64,000 nt of DNA. Origin: an uncultured Woeseiaceae bacterium (lineage in GTDB: Bacteria > Pseudomonadota > Gammaproteobacteria > Steroidobacterales > Woeseiaceae). The notes below the pieces were generated by a model. The model had not been told where the DNA came from and searched no databases. It was given only the letters and a program-made list of their open reading frames with translations. Every line of letters begins with the position of its first letter. Position 1 is the stretch's first letter. Shown piece by piece: positions 52,446 to 61,842 of the stretch. The translations under genes and the position numbers were made by a program. The stretch is from positions 1-64,000 of the forward strand of contig CAJJBK010000005.1 of NCBI GenBank assembly GCA_905182415.1. The letters are read 5' to 3'.

Positions 52446-53696
52446 ATGAAAAAATATTCAGCTTTTAGTTTGTTTAAGAATGCACTCACCAATAATAAAA
52501 ATTGGCAGGCATCATGGCGAGACGCGTCACCCAAATCTAAATATGATGCAATTATAGTGGGCGGTGGCGGTCATGGCTTAGCTACAGCATATTATTTGGC
52601 AAAAAATCATGGAATGAAAAATATAGCCGTAGTTGAAAAAGGTTGGATTGGTGGTGGTAATACGGCTCGAAATACAACAATAGTAAGATCTAATTATTTA
52701 TGTAAAGAATCATCATTGCTTTATGAGAAGTCATTGAAGTTATGGGAAGGTTTGAGTCAGGATATTAATTTCAACGTCATGTTCAGTCAGCGTGGTGTAT
52801 ATAATCTAGGACATACATTGCAAGATATGCGCGACATTGAGAGAAGGGTGAGCGCAAATCAATTGAATGGCATTGATGCGGAAGTTGTAAATGCTCAACA
52901 AATCAAAGAAGCCATACCATTAATTAATACTTCAGCAACAGCTCGGTACCCCATTCTTGGAGCTTCATTACAACGGCGTGCCGGAGTAGCAAGACACGAT
53001 GCGATCGCTTGGGGTTATGCTAGAGCAGCCAGTGAGCTTGGTGTAGATATTATTCAGCAGTGTGAAGTGACGGGCATTCGGAAGAATGGATCTCAAGTAA
53101 CAGGCATTGAAACTACTCGTGGTTATATTGAAAGCAAAAAAGTAGGCGTAGTTGTTGCGGGGCATGCATCAGTATTAGCGGACATGGCAGGCATTCGCTT
53201 GCCCCTTGAAAGCCATCCTTTGCAAGCTTATGTATCTGAACCATTAAAGCCAGTGTTAGATACAGTTATTATGTCCAATGCTGTGCATGGTTATGTTAGT
53301 CAATCTGATAAGGGAGAATTAGTAATTGGAGCTGGTATTGATTCTTATATTGGTTATGGCCAAAGAGGAAGTTTCCATACCATTGAGCATTGTATGCAAG
53401 CAATAATAGCCTTATTTCCAAATTTTAGTCGGGTAAGAATGTTGCGCCAATGGGGTGGAATAGTAGATGTGTCTCCAGATGCATGTCCAATTCTTAGTAA
53501 GACGCCTGTCGAAGGCTTATATTTAAATTGCGGCTGGGGAACTGGTGGATTCAAAGCCACACCAGGTTCAGGCTGGACTTTTGCTCATACCATCGCAAAT
53601 AATCAACCGCATGAATTGAATGCACCATTTTCTTTAGATCGTTTTTCAACCGGCGCTTTGATTGATGAGCATGGCGCAGCAGCAGTAGCGCACTGA
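52446..53696 (+). CDS. soxB: Sarcosine oxidase beta subunit, copy 2
   Basis: A 416-aa subunit with the FAD site [40 protein letters not shown], and H184 in [13 protein letters not shown] for covalent [23 protein letters not shown] and [18 protein letters not shown] close the active site; in copy 1 the latter is NGGWCYGGFKATP. The length is identical to copy 1, but the sequence diverges widely, so the two are old paralogues or were acquired separately. It is 13 bases ahead of soxD2. Confidence 0.95.
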   Translation: MKKYSAFSLFKNALTNNKNWQASWRDASPKSKYDAIIVGGGGHGLATAYYLAKNHGMKNIAVVEKGWIGGGNTARNTTIVRSNYLCKESSLLYEKSLKLWEGLSQDINFNVMFSQRGVYNLGHTLQDMRDIERRVSANQLNGIDAEVVNAQQIKEAIPLINTSATARYPILGASLQRRAGVARHDAIAWGYARAASELGVDIIQQCEVTGIRKNGSQVTGIETTRGYIESKKVGVVVAGHASVLADMAGIRLPLESHPLQAYVSEPLKPVLDTVIMSNAVHGYVSQSDKGELVIGAGIDSYIGYGQRGSFHTIEHCMQAIIALFPNFSRVRMLRQWGGIVDVSPDACPILSKTPVEGLYLNCGWGTGGFKATPGSGWTFAHTIANNQPHELNAPFSLDRFSTGALIDEHGAAAVAH

Positions 53697-53709
53697 TTAG
53701 GTAGAGAAA

Positions 53710-53997
53710 ATGTTATTGATAAAATGTCCTTGGTGTGGAGAGAGAGATGAAACGGAGTTTTCATATGGCGGTGAAGCTGCTATTAAACGACCATTAAAAC
53801 CAAAAGATTTAAATGATAAGGACTGGGCTGACTATCTCTTTATGCGTAAAAATACACGTGGCCTGTTCCTGGAGCAATGGAATCATAGTGTTGGATGTCG
53901 TCAGTGGTTTCTTGTAGAGCGAAATACAGTTACTTATGAAATTATTTCCACCAAAAGAATGAATAGTGATGCACTCAATTCTGAGGATTCTCAATAA
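53710..53997 (+). CDS. soxD: Sarcosine oxidase delta subunit, copy 2 (zinc site intact)
   Basis: A 95-aa SoxD whose head is MLLIKCPWCGERDETEFSYG. All zinc ligands are present: C6, C9, H59 (EQWNHSVGC) and C63. WADYLFMRKNTRGLFLEQW and VERNTVTYEI are family-typical. Its stop shares one base with the soxA2 start (TAATG). It is a useful internal control for the zinc-less copy at 14235. Confidence 0.95.
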   Translation: MLLIKCPWCGERDETEFSYGGEAAIKRPLKPKDLNDKDWADYLFMRKNTRGLFLEQWNHSVGCRQWFLVERNTVTYEIISTKRMNSDALNSEDSQ

Positions 53998-56900
53998 TGC
54001 AAACTAATCGACTGAATCAAGGTGGATTTATTGATCGTCATAAAACACTGCGATTTACTTTTAATGGCCAGTCTTATTTTGGTTATCAAGGAGATACTTT
54101 AGCCTCCGCATTAGTTGCTAATGACATTAAAATAGTTGGAAGAAGTTTTAAGTATCATCGCCCAAGAGGAATAATAGGCAGTGGCGCTGAGGAACCTAAT
54201 GCCATTTTTCAAATTGGCAGCGGTGCCACCACAGAAGCTGGAATGCGGGCCACACAAATTGAACTCTATGATGGTTTAGTGGCTAAAAGTGAAAAAGGAT
54301 GGCCAAGTTTATCTTTTGATATTGCGATCATCAATGACTGGTTTAGTAAGTTATTTGGAGCTGGTTTTTATTATAAAACGTTTATGTACCCGGCTAAGTT
54401 TTGGAAAATATATGAATATTTTTTACGTAGAATGGCTGGCTTAGGCCGGGCTCCAAAACAACCAGACCCAGATCATTATAGTCATCAGAATATCCATTGC
54501 GATATCTTGATTGTTGGAGCTGGACCAGCAGGTTTAATAGCTGGAGTATCAGCAGGAAAATCTGGTGCTAAGGTGATTATTGCTGATGATCAAGCTATGT
54601 TTGGAGGATCTTTATTAGCCTCTAAAGAAATAATAGGTGGTCAAAGCTCAGAAGAATGGATTGCCTCTCAAGTTGAAATTTTAAAGACATTACCAAATGT
54701 TACCTGTTTACCTAGAAGTACTGTATTTGGTTATTATGATTATAATTTTTTAACTATCAACGAGCGATGCACTAACCATTTAAGCGAATTCACAGCAGGA
54801 AAAATCCGACAGAAATTGTGGCGAGTAAGAGCTAAGCGAGTTGTTTTAGCTCAGGGCGCTTTTGAGCGCCCCTTGGTATTTCCCAATAATGATCGACCTG
54901 GCATTATGTTAGCTTCTGCAGTATCAAATTATATTCATCGCTATGGAGTGATTCCGGGAAAAAATGCGGTTTTATTTACCAATAATGACTCTGCTTATCA
55001 AGCTGCTATCGATATAAAAACGGCTGGTGCGCAATCTGTTCTTATTGTTGATAGCCGATCAGAACAGCCTTCTGATATGGTCGATGCTGCCAAGAAATGT
55101 GGAGTTGAATTGCAATTTGATGCTGTCATCAGGAATGTGATTGGTAACAAAAGTATTAAAGCCGTTCAAATATCAGCTTACGATGCCAGTGACAATACAT
55201 GTAAAGATAAAGCTGAAAAAAGAGATTGTGACTTATTGATTTATTCAGGGGGGTGGAGTCCCGCGGTTCACCTCCATTCTCAATCTGGAGGAAAAAATAA
55301 ATGGGATAATGAGCGTCATTGTTTTGTTCCAGGTAAGCCCAGCCAAGCATCATCCTCAATCGGTTCATGCAATGGTACCTGGATTCTTGAGGATTGCCTT
55401 AAAGAGGGTATTACTTGCGCTCAAGAAATGGTTACCAATCTTGGTTTTAAAGCTGTAGATATGAAATTACCAAGTTCGAAAAAAACTAAAATAAATCCAA
55501 TGATGCCTCTTTGGCAAGTAATCGCTAAAGACTCATCTGAAAATTTACCAAAGCAATTTGTGGACTATCAAAATGATACGACTGTCTCTGATATATATCT
55601 TGCTGTAAGAGAGGGCTATACAGGTATTGAGCATGTTAAGAGATATACGGCTCTTGGCTTTGGAACAGATCAAGGGAAATTAGGTAATATTAATGGTATG
55701 GCAATATTGGGGCAGGCTCTTAAAAAACCGATAGAGCAGATTGGAACAACCACATTTCGTCCAGCTTATACACCCGTGACCTTCGGGGTTGTTGCGGGCG
55801 AAGATATTGATGAAATGTTTGAGCCGACCAGAAAAACAGCCATACATGATTTTCATGCTGATAGAAAAGCGCCTTTTGAAATAGTCGGACAATGGTTACG
55901 TCCATGGTATTTTCCTGAAGATAATGAGGATATGCTCAGTGCTGTTAGTCGTGAATGTATCGCGGCTAGATCATCTCTTGGAATTATGGATGCCTCGACA
56001 TTAGGTAAGATTGATGTTTGTGGAAAAGATGCAGTTTCTTTTTTGGAGAAAATCTATACACATGATGTCGCTAAGATGGCTATTGGTCAATGCGCCTATG
56101 GAATTATGTTGGGTGAAGATGGAATGATTAAGGATGATGGCGTTATGGCACGTCTAGGTGAAAATCATTTCTATTTAACCACTACTACTGGTGGTGCGGC
56201 TAATGTGATGAGCTGGCTTGAACAATGGTTACAAACTGAATGGCCACATTTAGATGTTTATATGACATCCTTGACTGATCATTTATCTACAATCGCTTTG
56301 GTTGGTCCTAACAGTCGACGAGTATTACAAACTTTAGTAAATACCGACTTGAGTGCAGAATTTTTTCCATTTATGCGAACCTGTAAAAGTGAGATAGCGG
56401 GCATTGCAATAGATTTATATCGAGTTAGTTTTAGTGGCGAACTTGCTTTTGAGGTTAATGTTAATAGTAATTTTGCGTTACATCTATGGAATCTCCTGAT
56501 GAAAGCTGGGAAAGATTTCGGGATTACACCTTATGGCACTGAAACCATGCATGTTCTCAGAGCTGAGAAAGGATTTATTATTGTGGGTCAAGATACAGAT
56601 GGCTCTGTCAATCCTTTAGATGCCGGTTTGGGATGGTTGATTTCTAAAGAAAAAGATTTTTTGGGTAAACGCTCTCTTGAAAGAGCTGATTCTTTGCGTA
56701 AGGATAGAAAACAGTTGGTTGGATTACTTTCAGTTGATAATAAAAGTGTCATACCTGAAGGTGCACAACTAATTGAGAAAAAAGCCACTTCTGGACCAAC
56801 ACCTATGTATGGCCACGTTAGTTCCAGTTATTACAGTCCTATTCTGGGGCATCCCATTGCGCTGGCATTAGTTCAATCTGGAAGAAATCGTTATGGTGAA

Positions 56901-56999
56901 AAGTTATTGGCCGTATCATCCGATGCAAAAGCAATAGAAGTCAGTATCACAAAACCAATATTTTATGATCTGAAAGGGGAGCAACAGCGTGTTGAATGA
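53997..56999 (+). CDS. soxA: Sarcosine oxidase alpha subunit, copy 2
   Basis: A 1000-aa subunit. The order is N-terminal FTFNGQSYFGYQGDTLASALVAND and YHRPRGIIGSG; the Rossmann domain CDILIVGAGPAGLIAGVSAG; GAFERPLVFPNNDRPGIMLA; HVKRYTALGFGTDQGKLG; and the folate-binding C-terminus (STLGKIDVCGKDAVSFLEKI, VSFSGELAFEVNVN, TPYGTETMHVLRAEKG). Channel and folate residues seem conserved. It overlaps soxG2 by 11 bases. Confidence 0.95.
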   Translation: MQTNRLNQGGFIDRHKTLRFTFNGQSYFGYQGDTLASALVANDIKIVGRSFKYHRPRGIIGSGAEEPNAIFQIGSGATTEAGMRATQIELYDGLVAKSEKGWPSLSFDIAIINDWFSKLFGAGFYYKTFMYPAKFWKIYEYFLRRMAGLGRAPKQPDPDHYSHQNIHCDILIVGAGPAGLIAGVSAGKSGAKVIIADDQAMFGGSLLASKEIIGGQSSEEWIASQVEILKTLPNVTCLPRSTVFGYYDYNFLTINERCTNHLSEFTAGKIRQKLWRVRAKRVVLAQGAFERPLVFPNNDRPGIMLASAVSNYIHRYGVIPGKNAVLFTNNDSAYQAAIDIKTAGAQSVLIVDSRSEQPSDMVDAAKKCGVELQFDAVIRNVIGNKSIKAVQISAYDASDNTCKDKAEKRDCDLLIYSGGWSPAVHLHSQSGGKNKWDNERHCFVPGKPSQASSSIGSCNGTWILEDCLKEGITCAQEMVTNLGFKAVDMKLPSSKKTKINPMMPLWQVIAKDSSENLPKQFVDYQNDTTVSDIYLAVREGYTGIEHVKRYTALGFGTDQGKLGNINGMAILGQALKKPIEQIGTTTFRPAYTPVTFGVVAGEDIDEMFEPTRKTAIHDFHADRKAPFEIVGQWLRPWYFPEDNEDMLSAVSRECIAARSSLGIMDASTLGKIDVCGKDAVSFLEKIYTHDVAKMAIGQCAYGIMLGEDGMIKDDGVMARLGENHFYLTTTTGGAANVMSWLEQWLQTEWPHLDVYMTSLTDHLSTIALVGPNSRRVLQTLVNTDLSAEFFPFMRTCKSEIAGIAIDLYRVSFSGELAFEVNVNSNFALHLWNLLMKAGKDFGITPYGTETMHVLRAEKGFIIVGQDTDGSVNPLDAGLGWLISKEKDFLGKRSLERADSLRKDRKQLVGLLSVDNKSVIPEGAQLIEKKATSGPTPMYGHVSSSYYSPILGHPIALALVQSGRNRYGEKLLAVSSDAKAIEVSITKPIFYDLKGEQQRVE

Positions 57000-57582
57000 A
57001 AACAAGAACTACGCTCTTGATGACTTTATCAACGAAGAAAAATCATCCTTATCATCTTCACAAGGATTAGGAATTAATATTCGCGCAGAAATTAATTTTT
57101 TAAATATTAGAGGTTCTATTAATGACAGCGATTTTATAAAGCATGTCGAAGCAGTTTTTCAGCAAGCTTTGCCTTTAGATTTCAATACTTTTAGTGTTGG
57201 AGAACATCATATTTATTGGCTTGCTCCAGATGAATGGCTGGTTGTTACTGAGCATGATTTAAAGCCAATTTTGCAGAAAATATCACCAGAAATTGATCTA
57301 TATATTACCAATCAGACAGGAGGTTATACGCAATTAATCCTTCAAGGTGACTATGCTCGCTCTCTTTTATCAAAAGGGTGCACCTTGGATATTGGTGAAA
57401 AGAAATTTTTGATCGGACAATGCGCACAAACAGGATTAGGAAAAGCTGGAATTTTATTGGCCTTGACTGACTCCAAACCTTCTTTCAATATAATTGTCCG
57501 CCGCAGTTTTGCCGAGTATGTGGGGTTATGGCTTAAGCAATGCGGAAATGAATTTGGAGTAAATTTTACACATAAGCATTAA
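56989..57582 (+). CDS. soxG: Sarcosine oxidase gamma subunit, copy 2
   Basis: A 197-aa SoxG from GTG 56989 (GGGGA 8-12 bases before). The diagnostic IYWLAPDEWLVVTEH, TNQTGGYTQLILQGDYARSLLSKGC, QTGLGKAGILLALT and IIVRRSFAEYVGLWLK are visible. It ends the sox operon; the regulator gene starts 49 bases later. Low similarity to copy 1 is usual for SoxG. Confidence 0.9.
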   Translation: MLNENKNYALDDFINEEKSSLSSSQGLGINIRAEINFLNIRGSINDSDFIKHVEAVFQQALPLDFNTFSVGEHHIYWLAPDEWLVVTEHDLKPILQKISPEIDLYITNQTGGYTQLILQGDYARSLLSKGCTLDIGEKKFLIGQCAQTGLGKAGILLALTDSKPSFNIIVRRSFAEYVGLWLKQCGNEFGVNFTHKH

Positions 57583-57631
57583 GAGCGGCTAAACTTATTT
57601 TTATCTTTTATATTTGATAGGTAGAAGTTTA

Positions 57632-58603
57632 ATGAATGCTATAGCTAAAGTTATAGTGGGGCCCAAAAATATTGGGTTTTTACTACTCAATAACTTTACC
57701 TTAATATCTTTTTCCTCAGCAATAGAGCCATTGCGTTTGGCCAATCATGCATTGAAGGAAAAAATTTACACTTGGAGTACTTTCTCAGAAAAAGGTGAGA
57801 CAGTATTGTCCAGTGATGGGATAAATATTAATGTTGATTTTTCAATCAATTCTGAAGTGGCGTTAAATAAAATTGATTTACTTATTGTTTGTGGTGGCTT
57901 AGAGATTGAAAAAAATTACTCTAAAAGTATTGCCCGTTTTTTGAGAAATGTTGATTCTAAAGAGATTTCTTTAGGGGCAATTTGTACAGGCAGCCGTATA
58001 TTGGCAATGGCTAATTTATTGAATGGCTATTCATGTAGTGTTCATTGGGATGGATTGAGTACTCTGAGTAATTTATTTCCCAATATCAATGTGCGTCGAA
58101 ATTTATTCACTATAGATCGCGATCGATTCACTAGTAGTGGAGGAATTGCCCCATTTGATATGATGCTTAAAATAATAAGAGATAGATATGATCTAACAGT
58201 TAGCTCGGCTGTGGCAGAACAATTTATTTCAGATAGAATTCGACGCGGTGATGATGAACAGCGTATTCCTTTAAAGCATTTAATTGGTTCACTGTCAGTG
58301 CAACTAATGTCTGCTGTGCAATTGATGGAAGCTAATATTAGAGAGCCAATTAATCAGACTGATCTTGCTGCCTATATGGGATTATCTACCAGGCAGTTAC
58401 AGCGTCTCTTTAAACAATATCTCAGTTGTAGTCCATCTCGATATTATCTGCAATTACGATTACAAAGAGCAAAAAATCTTTTACAGCAAACCTCATTAAG
58501 TATCCTTGAGGTTACCGCCGAATCAGGTTTTATATCTGTTTCTCATTTTAGCAAAAGTTATAAAATATACTTTGGTTATCCACCTAGTATCGAACGAAAA
58601 TAA
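57632..58603 (+). CDS. GlxA/GbdR-type AraC-family regulator
   Basis: A 323-aa regulator from ATG 57632, with GGTAG upstream; a TTG six codons earlier is less likely. Residues ~10-190 have the DJ-1/PfpI-like fold (IGFLLLNNFTLISFSSAIEPLRLAN, LIVCGGLEIEKN, GAICTGSRILAMANLLNGYSCSVHW). Residues ~225-320 are two AraC helix-turn-helix units (TDLAAYMGLSTRQLQRLFKQYL, ILEVTAESGFISVSHFSKSY). Proteins of this architecture include GbdR, which senses glycine betaine/dimethylglycine and activates the catabolic genes. Its position at the end of the sox operon fits such a role. Confidence 0.9.
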   Translation: MNAIAKVIVGPKNIGFLLLNNFTLISFSSAIEPLRLANHALKEKIYTWSTFSEKGETVLSSDGININVDFSINSEVALNKIDLLIVCGGLEIEKNYSKSIARFLRNVDSKEISLGAICTGSRILAMANLLNGYSCSVHWDGLSTLSNLFPNINVRRNLFTIDRDRFTSSGGIAPFDMMLKIIRDRYDLTVSSAVAEQFISDRIRRGDDEQRIPLKHLIGSLSVQLMSAVQLMEANIREPINQTDLAAYMGLSTRQLQRLFKQYLSCSPSRYYLQLRLQRAKNLLQQTSLSILEVTAESGFISVSHFSKSYKIYFGYPPSIERK

Positions 58604-58620
58604 TTAAATAAAAGATATTG

Positions 58621-60150
58621 CTAGTTTCTTTTTTCTGTTTGATAGAGTGCTTTAGAAAGGCCAAGTATCATTAGGATCAAAACAATTGAAAAGGGTAATG
58701 CAATAGCAGTAGTTGCTGTTTGGAGTGCAGTTAGACCTCCCGCTAGAAGAAGCAATCCCGCAACAAGACCTATTATGACACCCCAGAATATTCTTAATGC
58801 TTTTGGTGGATTCGTTTTACCGCTACAGAGGATGGTGCAGATTACAAGAGTTCCCGAATCAGATGAGGTTACAAACCAAGTAGCAATTAATACTGTTGCC
58901 AATAAAGCAACTGGCCAAGTTGCCCAACCTAAGTTAAGCAATTCAAAAGTTCTAAAGAGAGCTTGGGTCATGTCTTGATTGACAGCCTGGACTAAATTTC
59001 CTGACTGATTCAATTGAAGATCTAATGCTGTTGCTCCTAGAACACATAACCAAATAAAGCCGATGAAGGTGGGCACAAGTAAGGTCCCAATAACGTATTC
59101 TCTTAAGGAGCGCCCTCTTGAAATTCGAGCCATAAACATTCCTACAAACGGCCCCCAAGAAACCCACCAACCCCAATAAAAAAGAGTCCATGCCGTCTGC
59201 CAACCAATTTCATTACTAGGATCGACCCAAATACCCATTGGCAGAAAAGTTTGCAGATAATCTATGCTGCCATAGAATATTGAGCTGATAATGGCCAATG
59301 TTGGTCCAGCAAAAAGAAGACAACCAATGAGGATTATGCATAACCAGATATTCAATTCACTGAGCTTACGAATACCCCGATTAACTCCCGATACGGCAGA
59401 TATAGTCGCTATTGCTGATACTACCAAGATTAGTCCTAATTTAAATAAAGGTGTGGCTTCAATATTAAAGAGATATTCTAAGCCACTAGCCATTTGTGAA
59501 GCTCCTAAACCTAAGCTCACAGCAATACCAAATAAAGTACTGAAAACAGCCAATAAATCGATAAAATCGCCAGTTAATCCATAAATTCGATCTCCAATAA
59601 ATGGATACAATGAGGATCTGATTGTTAATGGAAGCCCTTTGCGATAAGAAAAATATCCCAAGCATAAACCAATAACGGAATATATTGCCCAGCCGTGTAA
59701 ACCCCAATGAAATAGTGTGACCCTTTGAGCAATAACAGCCGCTTCATCCGTGACTGGTTGGATATTCTCCAAAGCGAGAAATGGATTTTGTTGCAAGTGT
59801 ATAATGGGTTCAGCTACACCAAAAAAAAGGATGCCAGTTCCAATACCTGCCCCAAATAGCATTGAGAACCAAGAAAATCTACTGAATTCTGGTTTTTCTC
59901 CGTCTTTTCCCAAGGTGACATGCCCATATGGCGAAACAATTAGGAGTAAGGTAAAAACCATCACAATAGTGACTATCCATATTAAATAACTGGAAAAGTA
60001 ATTGGTTATTAGTGTTTGCCAATACATAACAAATTGATTAACTAAATCAGGACTGCTTAAGATAAAACTAAGGAATGAGCCTATGATTATTGTGGCGGTA
60101 ACTGCAAGGCGTATATTGGTTCCTTCTAAGTGATCCATTAATCTTTTCAT
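58621..60150 (-). CDS. BCCT-family betaine/choline transporter 2
   Basis: A 509-aa carrier with 12 predicted helices. Landmarks are RFSWFSMLFGAGIGTGILFF (Gly-rich helix 3), GVAEPIIH and FYWGWWVSWGPFVGMFMARI. The aromatic box WWxSWxP is complete, which favours glycine betaine, choline or carnitine substrates. It ends LALPFSIVLILMILGLSKAL-like, without a long regulatory C-tail. The gene is convergent with the regulator gene and is the natural uptake system for the DMGDH-sox pathway. Confidence 0.9.
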   Translation of the reverse strand: MKRLMDHLEGTNIRLAVTATIIIGSFLSFILSSPDLVNQFVMYWQTLITNYFSSYLIWIVTIVMVFTLLLIVSPYGHVTLGKDGEKPEFSRFSWFSMLFGAGIGTGILFFGVAEPIIHLQQNPFLALENIQPVTDEAAVIAQRVTLFHWGLHGWAIYSVIGLCLGYFSYRKGLPLTIRSSLYPFIGDRIYGLTGDFIDLLAVFSTLFGIAVSLGLGASQMASGLEYLFNIEATPLFKLGLILVVSAIATISAVSGVNRGIRKLSELNIWLCIILIGCLLFAGPTLAIISSIFYGSIDYLQTFLPMGIWVDPSNEIGWQTAWTLFYWGWWVSWGPFVGMFMARISRGRSLREYVIGTLLVPTFIGFIWLCVLGATALDLQLNQSGNLVQAVNQDMTQALFRTFELLNLGWATWPVALLATVLIATWFVTSSDSGTLVICTILCSGKTNPPKALRIFWGVIIGLVAGLLLLAGGLTALQTATTAIALPFSIVLILMILGLSKALYQTEKRN

Positions 60151-60228
60151 TTAAGCGATGCTCTAATTAATTCGTTAGTATAAATAAATATTCTAAGAAT
60201 TTTTATTTTCGAAGATATGACTCTATAA

Positions 60229-61752
60229 TTAACTTTCTGGTGGACTAAATACTCGGGCAAAATAATCTGTAATTTTATTTGTTAATTTCTCTGAATTATT
60301 ATTTTTTATTCCTGAGAGTTCGATTGCCAGAGCTTTTTTGAATTCAACCTGCATTTCACGTGCAATCTGAATTCTTTGTGCCTGAGGTGAGCCAGCTCCA
60401 TGCATTGATTCTGTAAGGTAACCGACCGCATTTCTTCCTAAGGTCATATTCTCTATCAGACGAAGTATTCTCACTCTATTCTCTGTGGGTATTTCTTTTC
60501 GACCTTTAAGGTATTTTTTTAATAAGATTCCAATTTTTGGGTGATCAAAATCTTTTTGTGAAGGCAGTGTAGCAACCAATCCGCCGGCAATATCATGAGC
60601 TAGTCTACCAATTTCATAGGTAAATTTGGTCACATGATGCTTACAGACATTCGCCAGCATGTCATCACAAATATAAGCACCAGAAGCGGTCTCATGAGAT
60701 TGGTAGCTTGATGCTATTCCGGTAGCGTAAATTGTCTCATTGAGATGAGTCATTTCAGTTAGCTTGTCTTTTATATGTGAGGCTTTCTCGACACCATTAT
60801 ATTCAGCCGCAGCTGCGGCGGCACCAATAAGAACATCTCCAACGCCAGATTTACAAACATAACTTCGACGATGATAGCAAGTAAATCGCTCTACAAGCAT
60901 AGCTGCAAAATCGTATTCACCATTCATAAAAATTCTTTCATTTGGAATGAATACATTATCAAAAATGACCATAGCTTCTTGTCCAGCATATTGTGCATTA
61001 CCCACATCAATATCACCTTCATCCAAAGAGCGAGTGTCACAAGATTGTCGTCCATAGATATAAGTGATGCCTTTTGCATCAGTTGGAATCGCACCAACTA
61101 TTGCATAGTCTATGTCTTTTTCACCCAATCTGATTGTCCGCATGACTATCATCCAATGAGAATTTAAACATCCCGTTTGATGCGCTTTAGCCCCACTGAT
61201 ATATACGCCTTTATTGGTTCTCTTGGAAATATGTACATATAAGTCAGGATCGTTTTGTTGGTGTGGCGCTAAACTACGATCCCCTTTAACATCTGTCATG
61301 GCACCACCAATGACAAATCCGCCATTTTGAACCATAACAACAAATTCTTTGAACTTTTTATGATACGAACCATTGTATTTTTCATCCATTTCATATGTCA
61401 CCGAAAACAATGAGTTCAAAGCATCCATTCCAACGCATCGTTGAAAGCAGGTTCCAGTTAACTGACCAAGGCGGCGTTGCATTTTGTTTTGCATAACCAC
61501 ATCTTCAGGAGACTGTGCAATATGCAGAAATCGGTTAATCCTTTTATTGGTAAAAGGAGAAATTACCGATGCAATTTCTGGATTCTCGATAGCAAGATCA
61601 TATGTTTTTGCAACTGCATTGACTGAAGGTCTGATAATTGGATGATCAATGGGTTCATCTATCTGCTCTCCAAAGTAATAAACGATTAGATTACGATTAC
61701 GCAAACTATCAAAATAATCTTTGCTTGTTTTTATCGAAATTTCTTTAATCAT
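60229..61752 (-). CDS. 4-hydroxybutyryl-CoA dehydratase / HpaB-family enzyme
   Basis: A 507-aa protein of the 4-hydroxyphenylacetate 3-hydroxylase superfamily. Unlike plain monooxygenases it has C102 and C106 (GTCFQRCVGMD) and H294 and C300 (CYHRRSYVCKSGVG), in the positions of the [4Fe-4S] ligands of 4-hydroxybutyryl-CoA dehydratase (AbfD). MTDVKGDRSLAPHQQNDPDLYVHI and GAKAHQTGCLNSHWMIVM are also typical. AbfD dehydrates 4-hydroxybutyryl-CoA to crotonyl-CoA. A C4 acid product of betaine or pyridine breakdown could feed it; no CoA-transferase is visible in the window. Confidence 0.8.
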   Translation of the reverse strand: MIKEISIKTSKDYFDSLRNRNLIVYYFGEQIDEPIDHPIIRPSVNAVAKTYDLAIENPEIASVISPFTNKRINRFLHIAQSPEDVVMQNKMQRRLGQLTGTCFQRCVGMDALNSLFSVTYEMDEKYNGSYHKKFKEFVVMVQNGGFVIGGAMTDVKGDRSLAPHQQNDPDLYVHISKRTNKGVYISGAKAHQTGCLNSHWMIVMRTIRLGEKDIDYAIVGAIPTDAKGITYIYGRQSCDTRSLDEGDIDVGNAQYAGQEAMVIFDNVFIPNERIFMNGEYDFAAMLVERFTCYHRRSYVCKSGVGDVLIGAAAAAAEYNGVEKASHIKDKLTEMTHLNETIYATGIASSYQSHETASGAYICDDMLANVCKHHVTKFTYEIGRLAHDIAGGLVATLPSQKDFDHPKIGILLKKYLKGRKEIPTENRVRILRLIENMTLGRNAVGYLTESMHGAGSPQAQRIQIAREMQVEFKKALAIELSGIKNNNSEKLTNKITDYFARVFSPPES

Positions 61753-61842
61753 TTGTATTCGACCACCCTCATATCGAAATTTAACAATATAATCATTATC
61801 TTATTTTAATCAATTCTGTGGATTTCAGTTTTCAGATAAATC

